From Verrucomicrobiota bacterium (GTDB lineage Bacteria; Verrucomicrobiota; Verrucomicrobiia; Chthoniobacterales; JAFAMB01): a DNA stretch of 54,172 bases. The stretch lies in the NCBI GenBank assembly GCA_019239825.1, contig JAFAZK010000154.1, forward strand, positions 1 to 54,172. The letters run 5' to 3'. Position 1 is the stretch's first letter. Every line of letters starts with the position of its first letter. The notes under the pieces are model-generated. The model worked only from the letters and a program-made list of their open reading frames with translations. It was not told the origin of the DNA and did not search any database. Positions 43,788 through 51,680 of the stretch are shown piece after piece. A program made the position numbers and the translations under genes.

Positions 43788-44163
43788 ACAAATGGTTCAT
43801 CAGCTGCATCACGAGATACACCACGATGCTGCTCGCCCCGAGTACAGCTACCACCAGAGCCACTAGCCGCAGCCGGGCGGCGCGGCGTTGTGCTCGCCGC
43901 GGTCTCGGCGGCCGGTCGGCTAAGAAGTCAGATTCGTGACGGACATCTTCTAGTATGTCAGGGGAATCCAAGGGGCTGCGCCGCGCGCTCGCCCGCGCGA
44001 TCCGCTCCTGGCGTTCTCGTTCCAACCGTTCCTCCGCAAGCTTAGGTGCGTCGGCGATGACTTTCTCAAGCTCGGCCATCTGCCGTCGCAACTCTTCTTC
44101 TTGCTTAGTCAGTTGTTCTTTTTGAGAATCGATCGGTGTTTGGCGAAATTGTTTTCGTTGCAT
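43786..44163 (-). CDS. coiled-coil, C-terminally anchored membrane protein, unknown function
   Basis: A 125-residue protein: a charged coiled coil (SQKEQLTKQEEELRRQMAEL, ERLERERQERIARASARR), a proline/arginine-rich linker (DRPPRPRRAQRRAARLR) and a terminal hydrophobic helix (VALVVAVLGASSIVVYLVMQ). I do not recognise a family. The ATG at 44163 overlaps the stop of the preceding gene by one base (TGATG), so the pair is probably coupled. It may be upstream partner of the gatCA transcript. Confidence 0.65.
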   Translation of the reverse strand: MQRKQFRQTPIDSQKEQLTKQEEELRRQMAELEKVIADAPKLAEERLERERQERIARASARRSPLDSPDILEDVRHESDFLADRPPRPRRAQRRAARLRLVALVVAVLGASSIVVYLVMQLMNHL

Positions 44164-44783
44164 CACCTGGCTAAGGCAGCGTGCGCGATAAAGAGGATGG
44201 CCAGAACGATCAACCCGAAAATAATGAGAGGTAGCGTAAATGCTAAACCCCTCTTAAACCACGTGACGAAACTCCCATCGTCGGCTGAGTACTCGGCAAA
44301 ATCAGAATTACCCATTGGTTCGAGAACCTCTGTCTCCGACTCTGCATTTATTTTAGTAATTGATTTGGAATATTCGCCCCTGGCATCGTCCACCGCGCTC
44401 AAGGCTTTGCTCAACTCGCGATTCAAGTCGCCGTTGGCCCAGGTCTTCGGATTAATTCGCTCCAGAGCGCGCAGGTGCTGCGCAAAAGCTGTGGCCGAAG
44501 ACTTAAGCTGTTCAACTCGCTTCTCGCTTTCGTAAGTCTGGCGTTCAATCACGACCATGGACCGACTCAGTTTTTCGATCATCTCTGCGCGTCCCTTTTC
44601 TAGCTCGTCTTGCTTTCGACTAAGCTCTTCCAGGTCGCGTTTCTGTCGCTCGATCGCTTCCTGTTGGCGCTTCAGTTGCAGGAGCTGTTCTTGGGCGCGC
44701 TGAACCTTAGAATCAAGCTCATCCGGCGGGGGTGGTTCGCCATTCGAGAGATCCAGGAACGGCTCTTTCGTACCTTCTGACAT
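44163..44783 (-). CDS. coiled-coil membrane protein, unknown function
   Basis: A 206-residue protein: residues about 20-95 form a long coiled coil (KVQRAQEQLLQLKRQQEAIE, QKRDLEELSRKQDELEKGRA), then a helical segment (LRALERINPKTWANGDLNRE) and, near the C-terminus, one membrane helix (FTLPLIIFGLIVLAILFIAH). The protein resembles no family I can name. With the next gene it forms a pair of coiled-coil, tail-anchored proteins with overlapping stop/start, suggesting a shared complex at the membrane. Confidence 0.68.
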   Translation of the reverse strand: MSEGTKEPFLDLSNGEPPPPDELDSKVQRAQEQLLQLKRQQEAIERQKRDLEELSRKQDELEKGRAEMIEKLSRSMVVIERQTYESEKRVEQLKSSATAFAQHLRALERINPKTWANGDLNRELSKALSAVDDARGEYSKSITKINAESETEVLEPMGNSDFAEYSADDGSFVTWFKRGLAFTLPLIIFGLIVLAILFIAHAALAR

Positions 44784-44903
44784 CCAGGGATAATATCCGA
44801 CAAATGCCCTTTCCGCGACCGGAAAACCTCTCTGTCAAGCCTAGTAAGATAAGTTCTAGGGCGAGCCGATAGCTATTAGCGGGAGACGCCATAGAGCCGG
44901 CCA

Positions 44904-44985
44904 CAGATAGGACCTATGAGACTAATAGGACTAATAAGTCCCTACCTATAAGTCCCATTGGTCCTATAGGTCCCATCCGGGTCCG
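44904..44985. repeat. inverted array of TATAGGTCC / GGACCTAT units
   Basis: GATAGGACCTATGAGACTAA, TAGGACTAATAAGTC (44906-44940) face GACCTATAAG-type words CTACCTATAAGTCCCATTGG and TCCTATAGGTCCCATCCGGG (44943-44981). It is the longest member of the family in the window. Otherwise the 44784-45046 gap shows no gene. Confidence 0.82.
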
Positions 44986-45046
44986 TGATATGACGCTCGC
45001 ACTTCCGAAAAACCTGTTTTCTCCACAGCGCGACCCCGCTATCCCC

Positions 45047-46207
45047 CTACAACAACTGAAAAATAAATCCTTTCAGATATTCAGTCTCGGGAAGATGCGG
45101 CAAAATCGGATGATCAAGCGGCTGGGACAGAGATTTGATCCGGCGCACATGTCTTTTCGCGTCGACGCTGGCATCGACGACAATATCCGACAGGGAAGAC
45201 TGGCTCAGGTGATGCGAACAGGAAAACGTGACCAACAGACCCTGCGGCGCTAACAACTGAATCGCCCGCAAATGAATTTCTTTGTATCCGCGCCGTGCAC
45301 TGTCCAACGTTTCCCGTGACCGAGTAAAGGACGGTGGATCCAAGATGATCAAATCGTAGTTTTCCTGTTTAGCGACCTGTTCACCGAGAAAATCGAAAAC
45401 GTTCTTCGGATGGACCGTCAATGAGACCTGATTCAATCGCGCATTCGTCTCGATACCGGCTGCCAGAGATTCACTGATCTCGACTGCCGTCACGGATTCC
45501 GCACCTTGTTTAGCGCACGCTATGGCAAAGGCGCCTTGATTGGCAAAGCAATCCAGTACCCGTTTCCCGGACGCCAGCAGAGCGACTTCTTGATAGTTAT
45601 CGATCTGATCGAGATAAAATCCGGTCTTTTGCCCGCTCAGAAGCTCTAACTCAAAATCCATTCCAACGATGCTCATGTTCAGACGTGGCGGGGCTTCACC
45701 TTTGAGGACGCCGGTTTTGAGTTCCATGCCCTCGGCTCGTCGCACCGACGCATCGTTGCGCTCGATGATTGAAGCGGGCGAGAACAGCGTTTCCAGGGCT
45801 TGAACGATCAGGTCTTTTCGTTGATCCATCGCCACGGTCAACGTCTGGATCACCAGATTGCCGCCATAGCGATCCACAATTAGCCCAGGAAGCCCGTCGC
45901 TCTCGCTCCAGACCAATCGTCCAGGGTCGCGATCCTGGGTCCATCGCTTCCGGACCTCATGGGCCTGCCGAATTCGTCGAATGAAAAATTCCAGATCAAG
46001 CTTTTCCCGGCGACGAGAAAAGCGACGCGCGACGATCTGCGAGCGTGGGTTAAAAATAGCGCTACCCAGCATCCGGTCGCGCCCGTCCTTAAGGGAAATG
46101 ACGGCCCCGGGCTCTGGGTCACCAAATACCTTCAGCACCTCGGTGTTAAACACCCAGTCATGCCCATGAAAAATTCGCGCCCGCGGTCGGACGACAATAC
46201 CTGCCAT
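45047..46207 (-). CDS. rlmI: 23S rRNA m5C1962 methyltransferase (RlmI-like, class I SAM)
   Basis: A 386-residue RlmI/YccW-type enzyme. N-terminal PUA-like domain (VVRPRARIFHGHDWVFNTEV), central EEHEAD-like domain, then the Rossmann methyltransferase: RVLDCFANQGAFAIACAKQG (motif I), VTAVEISESL, DLIILDPPSFTRSRE (catalytic-loop region) and LVTFSCSHHLSQSSL, where the conserved Cys is visible. It methylates C5 of a cytosine in 23S rRNA. The assignment to position 1962 is by family only. It starts at ATG 46207. Confidence 0.9.
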   Translation of the reverse strand: MAGIVVRPRARIFHGHDWVFNTEVLKVFGDPEPGAVISLKDGRDRMLGSAIFNPRSQIVARRFSRRREKLDLEFFIRRIRQAHEVRKRWTQDRDPGRLVWSESDGLPGLIVDRYGGNLVIQTLTVAMDQRKDLIVQALETLFSPASIIERNDASVRRAEGMELKTGVLKGEAPPRLNMSIVGMDFELELLSGQKTGFYLDQIDNYQEVALLASGKRVLDCFANQGAFAIACAKQGAESVTAVEISESLAAGIETNARLNQVSLTVHPKNVFDFLGEQVAKQENYDLIILDPPSFTRSRETLDSARRGYKEIHLRAIQLLAPQGLLVTFSCSHHLSQSSLSDIVVDASVDAKRHVRRIKSLSQPLDHPILPHLPETEYLKGFIFQLL

Positions 46208-46310
46208 CGAATCAAACTAATAGCCGCAAAAGAACACAAAGAACGCAAAAAATAGGAGTCAGGAGTTAGAATCCAGGATTCAGGAGGCACTAGTTCGAGC
46301 ACGTCGCGCA

Positions 46311-46648
46311 CTGGAGGGGAGCCGCTTTGGACCGTGACCTGCCTACCTCGCTTAGTTCCTTCCACAGCGTCTCAAACCACAAACGGTGAAAGCAGGCGGC
46401 TCCCGGAAACTACCCACGGTGATCCATCTCCCATCGATTCCGGGCCAGTCGGAGCAGAAAACGAGACACGCTCACAGAAGTGGCACGCGTTAAAACGTTC
46501 CCGGGAGCCGCCTGCTTTGCACCCCATTTGGACGTGCAAAACGTCGAAAACGGATCAGCGCAAAAGCTGACTTGCACGTTCCAAAGCGGCCTGCCCGACG
46601 TAGCCTCTAGGAGTCTAGACGACTAGGCGAAGTCTGGCTCCCCTCCAG
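46311..46648. repeat. nested palindromic element, copy C (GGAGCCGC family), with an inserted repeat
   Basis: Outer left arm CTGGAGGGGAGCCGCTTTGG (46311-46330). The complementary right arm is split: CCAAAGCGGC at 46581-46590 and TCCCCTCCAG at 46639-46648, separated by 48 bp (46591-46638) that begins CTGCCCGACGTAGCC and has GTCTAGAC at its centre. Inner arms: AAAGCAGGCGGCTCCCGG 46389-46406 and its exact complement 46501-46518. It occupies most of the 46208-46667 gap; GGAGTCAGGAG-type words precede it and no gene was seen. Confidence 0.9.
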
Positions 46649-46667
46649 GTCCTGCTGCGCCCCTTTC

Positions 46668-47867
46668 TTACGAAAACAGCAACTCGTCCGCCGGCTCGAT
46701 CACCCGCTGGAACTTCGGTTTCTCCGCCAGCTCAGGGTACTCGAATATCTTGCCTTCGTAATTGCGAATCACGACTTTGTCTTGATCGTGGAACAAGACG
46801 TAATCGGGATTGATGGGCACTTTACCGCCGCCTCCGGGAGCATCGATCACAAATTGTGGTATCGCATACCCAGTCGTGTGACCACGTAACGCCTCGATAA
46901 TATCGATGCCTTTGGCCACCGACGTACGAAGATGCGAAGAGCCGTGAATCAAATCACACTGATAGAGGTAGTAGGGACGAACCCGGCACCTTAATAGCTT
47001 CTGTACCAGTATCCGCATGACCTGAGGATCATCATTAACCCCCTTTAAGAGGACGCTTTGGTTACCCAGCGGGACCCCGTGGTTCGCCAATCGTTCCAGC
47101 GCGGCTTTAACCTCGGTGGTCAATTCCCGGGGATGATTCACGTGGACACTCATCCAGAGCGGATGAAACTCCTGTAACATCTGGCAAAACTCCTCCGTGA
47201 CCCGCTGGGGAAGAAAAATCGGCACGCGAGTGCCGATCCGGAGAAACTCGATATGGGGAATCTCACGAAGCCGAGTGAGGATCCCCTTCAGTTTGTCGTC
47301 AGAAAAGAGCAGAGCGTCTCCACCAGAAATCAAGACGTCGCGCACTTCGGTATGTGATCGCAGGTACGTATAGATTTCCTCAAAGTCGGTGTGTAGCTCT
47401 TGCTCGCCAACTCCACTGACCACGCGGCTGCGCGTGCAGTATCGGCAATAAGACGCGCAACGGTCCGTGACCAAAAAAAGCACTCGATCGGGGTAGCGAT
47501 GTACCAATCCGCGAACCGGCATGTGAGAATCCTCGCCGCACGGGTCTGCGACCTCCCAGGGCGCGCGCACGGACTCTTCGATTCTCGGAATTACTTGCCT
47601 GCGAATCGGGTCCTCCGGATCTTCCGGATCGATCAGGTTGAAAAAGTGCGGAGTAACCGCAAAGGCTAATTTCTGGCCGGCTAGCAGCACACCGGCACGC
47701 TCTTCCTTCGTCAGCTGGATTTTCGATTCGAGCGCATCCAGAGACGCCACTCGATTTTTGAGTTGCCACTTCCAGTCATTCCAAAGGTCGGCCGGAACAT
47801 CTGGCCAGTAGCCGGGAGCGTGAGAAGTAAATTGCTGGTTGTTCGATACAACAATGGATTCGGTCAT
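46668..47867 (-). CDS. kamA: lysine 2,3-aminomutase, radical SAM
   Basis: A 399-residue KamA-type enzyme. Radical SAM Cys motif in FLVTDRCASYCRYCTRSR (CxxxCxxC), DVLISGGDALLFSDDKL, and the PLP-binding Lys segment FVIDAPGGGGKVPINPDYV near the C-terminus. It converts L-lysine to beta-lysine using SAM, a [4Fe-4S] cluster and PLP. The length fits KamA better than EpmB. No ablB acetyltransferase follows, so the use (osmolyte, lysine fermentation or other) is undetermined. Confidence 0.92.
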   Translation of the reverse strand: MTESIVVSNNQQFTSHAPGYWPDVPADLWNDWKWQLKNRVASLDALESKIQLTKEERAGVLLAGQKLAFAVTPHFFNLIDPEDPEDPIRRQVIPRIEESVRAPWEVADPCGEDSHMPVRGLVHRYPDRVLFLVTDRCASYCRYCTRSRVVSGVGEQELHTDFEEIYTYLRSHTEVRDVLISGGDALLFSDDKLKGILTRLREIPHIEFLRIGTRVPIFLPQRVTEEFCQMLQEFHPLWMSVHVNHPRELTTEVKAALERLANHGVPLGNQSVLLKGVNDDPQVMRILVQKLLRCRVRPYYLYQCDLIHGSSHLRTSVAKGIDIIEALRGHTTGYAIPQFVIDAPGGGGKVPINPDYVLFHDQDKVVIRNYEGKIFEYPELAEKPKFQRVIEPADELLFS

Positions 47868-47891
47868 TTCTTGACTAGTTGGTACAACGTT

Positions 47892-47914
47892 AAAGTCCGC
47901 TGGGCTCTTGTCAA
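47892..47914 (-). promoter_or_regulatory. possible kamA promoter
   Basis: On the minus strand a perfect TTGACA (complement of 47909-47914) is followed after 16 bases by TAACGT, a weak -10, about 25-40 bp before the kamA ATG. The placement is right for a sigma70 promoter but the -10 is poor. Confidence 0.25.
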
Positions 47915-47917
47915 TTA

Positions 47918-47965
47918 AGCCTGCGCCGCGGGGTAACTCGTCGGCATTTTCCCCCGGCGCAGGCT
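47918..47965. other. strong hairpin in the kamA-degP divergent region
   Basis: AGCCTGCGCCG 47918-47928 pairs exactly with CGGCGCAGGCT 47955-47965; flanking GGGG/CCCC at the loop side can extend it. It lies between divergent starts, upstream of the suggested kamA promoter. A run of five T follows at 47972-47976 on the plus strand. Confidence 0.6.
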
Positions 47966-48115
47966 ATGTGATTTTTCTTATTTAAAAATCGATTTTGCTT
48001 AACGTCTTGGATCCACCGACTACCGAGCGCTTTTAGACTCCAAGCAATTTAGAACTCCAAGCATAATCAGCACGGGGATGTGCCGGCGTGAGCGGCGAAT
48101 CCCTCTGCCATAGCC

Positions 48116-48157
48116 AGCACCGCTGACAAATGTTATTACGCATTTGTCAGCGGTGCT
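48116..48157. other. perfect 17-bp inverted repeat upstream of degP
   Basis: AGCACCGCTGACAAATG at 48116-48132 and CATTTGTCAGCGGTGCT at 48141-48157 are exact complements with an 8-base loop. It lies 77 bp before the degP ATG with no T-run, so an operator, leader structure or REP-like repeat are all possible. With 47918-47965 it accounts for the notable features of the 47868-48233 gap. Confidence 0.7.
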
Positions 48158-48233
48158 AGCTGGTGCGATCGGTGCTACTGGCCTGATGGGACTAACTGCC
48201 ACATTCTCGCTGTTTTAAGATGAATTTCGCCAT

Positions 48234-49658
48234 ATGAACGTCGCTCGGGTTTTCACGGTGGGTTTCGGAATCGTGAGTGTGGGCTTGCTCCTTGATACGT
48301 CTGCCGTTTGCGAGAGCGCCGGGACCAGCGGCCACGATCTGGTTCATCAGTTAAACGACGCTCTTGAGTCAGTATATGATCACGTTGCTCCCGCCGTTGT
48401 CGTGATCGACATCAGCAAAAACGCCAACCCGAGCAACGGAAACAACCCATTCGAAGGCTTCGATTTCTTCCACGGACCCCAAGGTGAAGAAGGGGGTGAC
48501 CAGCCCGACCAAAGTGAAGGCTCCGGATTTATCGTGCGCTCCGACGGCTACATTCTGACGAATAACCATGTTATCGAAGGGGCGGATAAGATTCAGGTAA
48601 AACTGAAGGACGGAAGGGTGGTAACGGCTCGGTTGATTGGAACCGACGATCGGACGGATGTTGCCGTCATCAAGATCGATGCAATGAACCTGCCGGTTGT
48701 GGACGTTGCAGACAGCGACCAGGTTAAGGTAGGGCAACTGGTTTGTGCGATCGGCACACCGTACAAGTTTGAATACACTTTCACTACCGGAGTGGTTAGC
48801 GCAAAGGGTCGCAACGAGTTATTGGCCGATAAATACGAGGACTACATCCAAACCGACGCCGCGATAAATCCCGGTAACAGCGGAGGTCCGTTGTGCGATA
48901 TCGACGGTAAAGTGATCGGGATGAACACGCTGATCCACGGTCTGAATCGAGGTCTCGGATTTGCGATCTCCAGCAACCTTTTCAAGCAAGTTAGCGATCA
49001 GCTTATTTCGACTGGCAAGATTGTCCGACCCTGGCTGGGCATCATCATTGAATCGCTGAACGGAGAGAATCGAGGCGACCTTTTCAAAGGGGTGGACAAA
49101 GGGGTTGTTATCCGAACCGTTCAAGCCGACACACCGGCTGCCAAGAGCGATCTTCGCCCTGCTGACGTCATCACAGAGGTAGACGGGGTCGGGGTCGGGT
49201 CCGCGCGGGATCTGCAACGTGAGATCCTCAAAAAGAAAGTGGGTGATCAGGTTAACCTGGGCATTTGGCGAAACGGCAAACGCCTAGTTGTCCCAGTTCG
49301 GACTGAGGAATTGCCGGTTGAACCGAGTTTGGCAGGAGCTCAACCCACACCCACGCAGGCGCCGGTGGCTAACACCAGTTTTGGACTTCAGTTGCAAGAA
49401 GTGACCCCGAATCTCAAACGCGATTTGGGTCTGAAAACCGATTCGGGATTGGTCGTCGTAGCGGTCGCGCCGAATAGCCCCGCGGCGACCGCCGATATCC
49501 AACCCGGTGATGTGATCACAGAGGTCGGTAAAACGCCGGTTTCATCTCTGGACATGCTCCAGAAGGCGCTTGGAGACCAAAAAAACAAAACCAATCTGTT
49601 GCTTTTGCTGGACCGGCGCGGAATAAAGACCTATTCTATTGTTAAATCTGGCAAATAA
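48234..49658 (+). CDS. degP: periplasmic serine protease/chaperone DegP (HtrA)
   Basis: A 474-residue HtrA protease. A signal peptide of about 25 residues (MNVARVFTVGFGIVSVGLLL) leads to a trypsin-like domain with the triad His (YILTNNHVIEGAD), Asp (DDRTDVAVIKID) and Ser (INPGNSGGPLCDI), then two PDZ domains (about 270-360, RPWLGIIIESLN; and about 385-470, SFGLQLQEVTP). It degrades or refolds damaged envelope proteins. Family and domain order are standard; the second PDZ is complete. A canonical terminator follows 30 bp after the stop. Confidence 0.95.
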   Translation: MNVARVFTVGFGIVSVGLLLDTSAVCESAGTSGHDLVHQLNDALESVYDHVAPAVVVIDISKNANPSNGNNPFEGFDFFHGPQGEEGGDQPDQSEGSGFIVRSDGYILTNNHVIEGADKIQVKLKDGRVVTARLIGTDDRTDVAVIKIDAMNLPVVDVADSDQVKVGQLVCAIGTPYKFEYTFTTGVVSAKGRNELLADKYEDYIQTDAAINPGNSGGPLCDIDGKVIGMNTLIHGLNRGLGFAISSNLFKQVSDQLISTGKIVRPWLGIIIESLNGENRGDLFKGVDKGVVIRTVQADTPAAKSDLRPADVITEVDGVGVGSARDLQREILKKKVGDQVNLGIWRNGKRLVVPVRTEELPVEPSLAGAQPTPTQAPVANTSFGLQLQEVTPNLKRDLGLKTDSGLVVVAVAPNSPAATADIQPGDVITEVGKTPVSSLDMLQKALGDQKNKTNLLLLLDRRGIKTYSIVKSGK

Positions 49659-49688
49659 GTCGTACCCCCAGTTCTCTCTCCTTGTTGC

Positions 49689-49726
49689 GAAGGCCGAAGT
49701 TGGAAAACTTCGGCCTTCCAGCTTTT
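49689..49726 (+). terminator. intrinsic terminator of degP
   Basis: GAAGGCCGAAGTT, loop GGAA, AACTTCGGCCTTC: a perfect 13-bp stem followed by CAGCTTTTT. Stem and T-run are both strong; it begins 31 bp past the degP stop. It is the only textbook Rho-independent terminator I see in the window. Confidence 0.88.
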
Positions 49727-49839
49727 TAACGCCTGCCTCCAAGCGCGGTTCGGCGACTTCCTGGTCGATTCGGCTGACCGAAGTTTTTGGGCCGTGCCAC
49801 GCGCCGAAAAGAAACGCGCGAAGCGGAAGGAACGCAAAA

Positions 49840-49922
49840 TTTCACGGAAGATCACCAAGGCCACAAAGAGAAACTCGGCTTACACCATTTGTCTTTGCGA
49901 TCTTTGTGACCTTCTGTGAGAT
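49840..49922. repeat. inverted repeat of CACAAAGATC / GATCTTTGTG words
   Basis: TTTCACGGAAGATCACCAAG and GCCACAAAGA (49840-49869) face TCTTTGCGATCTTTGTGACC and TTCTGTGAG (49892-49920). It resembles the CGCAAAGACGC elements in plan but not in sequence. It lies just before the regulator gene, in a 308-bp gap without other genes. Confidence 0.75.
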
Positions 49923-49966
49923 CTCGACCCGGCCGCTATGTTGGTAGGTTTTTCCATGGAATCGAT

Positions 49967-50632
49967 ATGCGAGACGGTGCCTCAGAACGTGCGAGACCTA
50001 AGCTGCGACGATCGCGGATTAGCGAATTAGGTCGCTCCCAGAGATTGCGGATTGTCCACCTGCTAAAAAAGACTAGAGGGCTGGCAGTTACCGAAATAGC
50101 GAGTCGTCTAGGCCTGAGCTATATGGGCGCCAAACAACATTGCGCCGAATTGGAAAAACAGGGGGTAGTCGATACCTGGCGCCGGCCCAAACCGGTTGGA
50201 CGCCCGGAGTTAGTCTATCGATTGACACCAAAGGCCAGCGTGTTCTTCCCGGCTCAAACAAACGTGAGCACGATCGATATTTTAAATGCCGCTCGGCAAC
50301 TATTTGGGGCAACGGCCTCGGACAAGCTGCTGCTTGCTCTCTTCAGAAAGAAGGCCGAGACCTACGCGCACAATATGCGCGGCGATACCCGCGAGGCCAA
50401 AGCGGAATCCCTCGCGCGTCTACGCGATGTGGAAGGCCATCTCTCTGAAGTGGTCAAAGTCCCTGATCTGATGATCCAGGAATACCATTCTCCGATTCTG
50501 GATCTGGTCGATGCTTTTCCCCTGGTCAGACGGTTGGAAAAAGAGATGTTCGAAACGCTTCTCGGCGCTTCCGTCGAGCGCCACGAAGAACGGGCCTCCG
50601 GCCTATATCTTTGTACGTTCTTAATTACCTGA
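49967..50632 (+). CDS. winged-helix transcriptional regulator (ArsR/COG2345-like)
   Basis: A 221-residue regulator. The N-terminal winged helix is visible: SQRLRIVHLLKKTRGLAVTE, IASRLGLSYMGAKQHCAELE as the recognition helix pair, and the wing WRRPKPVGRPELVYRLTPKA. The C-terminal 130 residues (FGATASDKLLLALFRKKAET) form an unknown effector or dimer domain. The layout recalls SufR/COG2345 proteins, but the Cys cluster of SufR is not obvious. The ATG at 49967 (MRDGASERARP) follows a repeat; a 5' extension to 49916 is unlikely. Confidence 0.82.
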   Translation: MRDGASERARPKLRRSRISELGRSQRLRIVHLLKKTRGLAVTEIASRLGLSYMGAKQHCAELEKQGVVDTWRRPKPVGRPELVYRLTPKASVFFPAQTNVSTIDILNAARQLFGATASDKLLLALFRKKAETYAHNMRGDTREAKAESLARLRDVEGHLSEVVKVPDLMIQEYHSPILDLVDAFPLVRRLEKEMFETLLGASVERHEERASGLYLCTFLIT

Positions 50633-50666
50633 GCGAGAGATCGCTTCGTCTCGTCCAAGACGCGAT

Positions 50667-50764
50667 CGGAGGGGAGCCGCATTCCGCGTCCCCTTGCCGC
50701 CGACGAGGTGCTGTACGTACAGCGTCTTTTGTCCGGATCGCGTGTTAGCCGCGGCTCCCTTAAG
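50667..50764. repeat. short GGAGCCGC relative, element E
   Basis: GGAGGGGAGCCGCATTCCGC at 50669 opens a 98-bp element closed by GCCGCGGCTCCCTT at 50748-50761. GGGAGCCGC (50672-50680 without the last G) pairs with GCGGCTCCC at 50751-50759. In the middle GCTGTACGTACAGC (50710-50723) is a perfect 14-bp palindrome. The rest of the 50633-50980 gap has no convincing gene. Confidence 0.75.
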
Positions 50765-50946
50765 CGTGTGCTAGGTACCTGCACGAGCAATCCCGCGTGG
50801 CGTGCACGATTTCAGGGCGTCGCGGTTGTGGCACATCAAAATACTTGATCTCAATCTGGGTCGGTCGAGCATCCGACATCGCCCACCGAATGCGACGCCC
50901 CTCCGTTACCGCGCAAGGTTCATCGCGGTCGGAAGAAACGCCCCAA

Positions 50947-50978
50947 ACCCGGACAAGCAGGAGCTCGTCCCTACCGGG
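50947..50978. repeat. GGACGAGCTCC-family repeat
   Basis: CCCGGACAAGCAGGAGCTCG then TCCCTACCGGG, the reverse complement of the words at 36029 and 38364. It ends two bases before the lytic transglycosylase stop. Confidence 0.65.
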
Positions 50979-50980
50979 TT

Positions 50981-51667
50981 TCACTCAGCCGTCGTCCCAT
51001 TCTCACCCACCAATGGCCCTCGACGCTTGTAGAAATCATACCGGGCCAAAATCGTTCGCACATAATGCGCGGTAGACGGGAAATCGATACTATCTTCAAA
51101 GGCCTCTGCGCTGAGCGGCTGTTTGGTTCGTTGTAAGGCAACCCGGATCCAACGATCCACCCGGCTCTTACCGGCATTGTATTCCGCCAAGGCAAACGGA
51201 ACCGGTTCCGTTTGCGAGTTCCATCGTTGTAACGCCTTGCTCAAGTACCAGCAGCCAATCTCCAAATTGACTTCAGGATTAAATAACTGGTTCGGTTCGA
51301 AATTGGTGACCGAATTTGATTTAGCCCAATCACGCGCGGCGATCTCCGAGACTTGCATAAGCCCCCTCTCGCTGTTTTTGCCAATCATATCGGTTTGAAA
51401 CCGGCTCTCGCGCCACACCACGGCTTTAACCAGTCGCGGATCCAAGAGATGTTCGTTGGCGATCTGAGTTATCAGGCTATCGTACCTCTTATAGTCGCTC
51501 CAATTCTTAAGCTCACGAAATACGTAAAACGGATCTTTCGTGCGCAGAACTAAGTATCCGACCGCCGCTATTCCCGACAAAAATAATACCAGGGCCAGTT
51601 TGAGTAACCAACTAACCACCAACCTGGGCAGACGCCCGATTTGACTTCTTTCTGACCTGGACGCCAT
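50981..51667 (-). CDS. membrane-anchored lytic transglycosylase (SLT domain)
   Basis: A 228-residue protein with a cytoplasmic basic start, one N-terminal membrane helix (about residues 20-42, LKLALVLFLSGIAAVGYLVL) and an SLT domain. The catalytic Glu is in VKAVVWRESRFQTDMIG, followed by the GLMQVSE motif and FALAEYNAGKSRVDRW. It cleaves peptidoglycan beta-1,4 bonds with anhydromuramyl formation. Domain length is typical of Slt70/MltC-type catalytic cores. The gene starts only 13 bp from priA, transcribed in the opposite direction. Confidence 0.92.
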   Translation of the reverse strand: MASRSERSQIGRLPRLVVSWLLKLALVLFLSGIAAVGYLVLRTKDPFYVFRELKNWSDYKRYDSLITQIANEHLLDPRLVKAVVWRESRFQTDMIGKNSERGLMQVSEIAARDWAKSNSVTNFEPNQLFNPEVNLEIGCWYLSKALQRWNSQTEPVPFALAEYNAGKSRVDRWIRVALQRTKQPLSAEAFEDSIDFPSTAHYVRTILARYDFYKRRGPLVGENGTTAE

Positions 51668-51680
51668 TGCTAAAGAAACG

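Noticed and set aside
46668..47867. The aminomutase as EpmB (EF-P modification)
   Set aside because: The protein is nearly 400 residues with a KamA-like C-terminal part, and no epmA or efp is nearby; EpmB proteins are shorter.
50760..50984. A 74-codon minus-strand frame between the regulator and the lytic transglycosylase
   Set aside because: Its first 15 codons come from the GGACGAGCTCC repeat and its 3' end enters element E; no domain is visible and the true content is probably non-coding. A 39-residue version starting at 50879 cannot be excluded.
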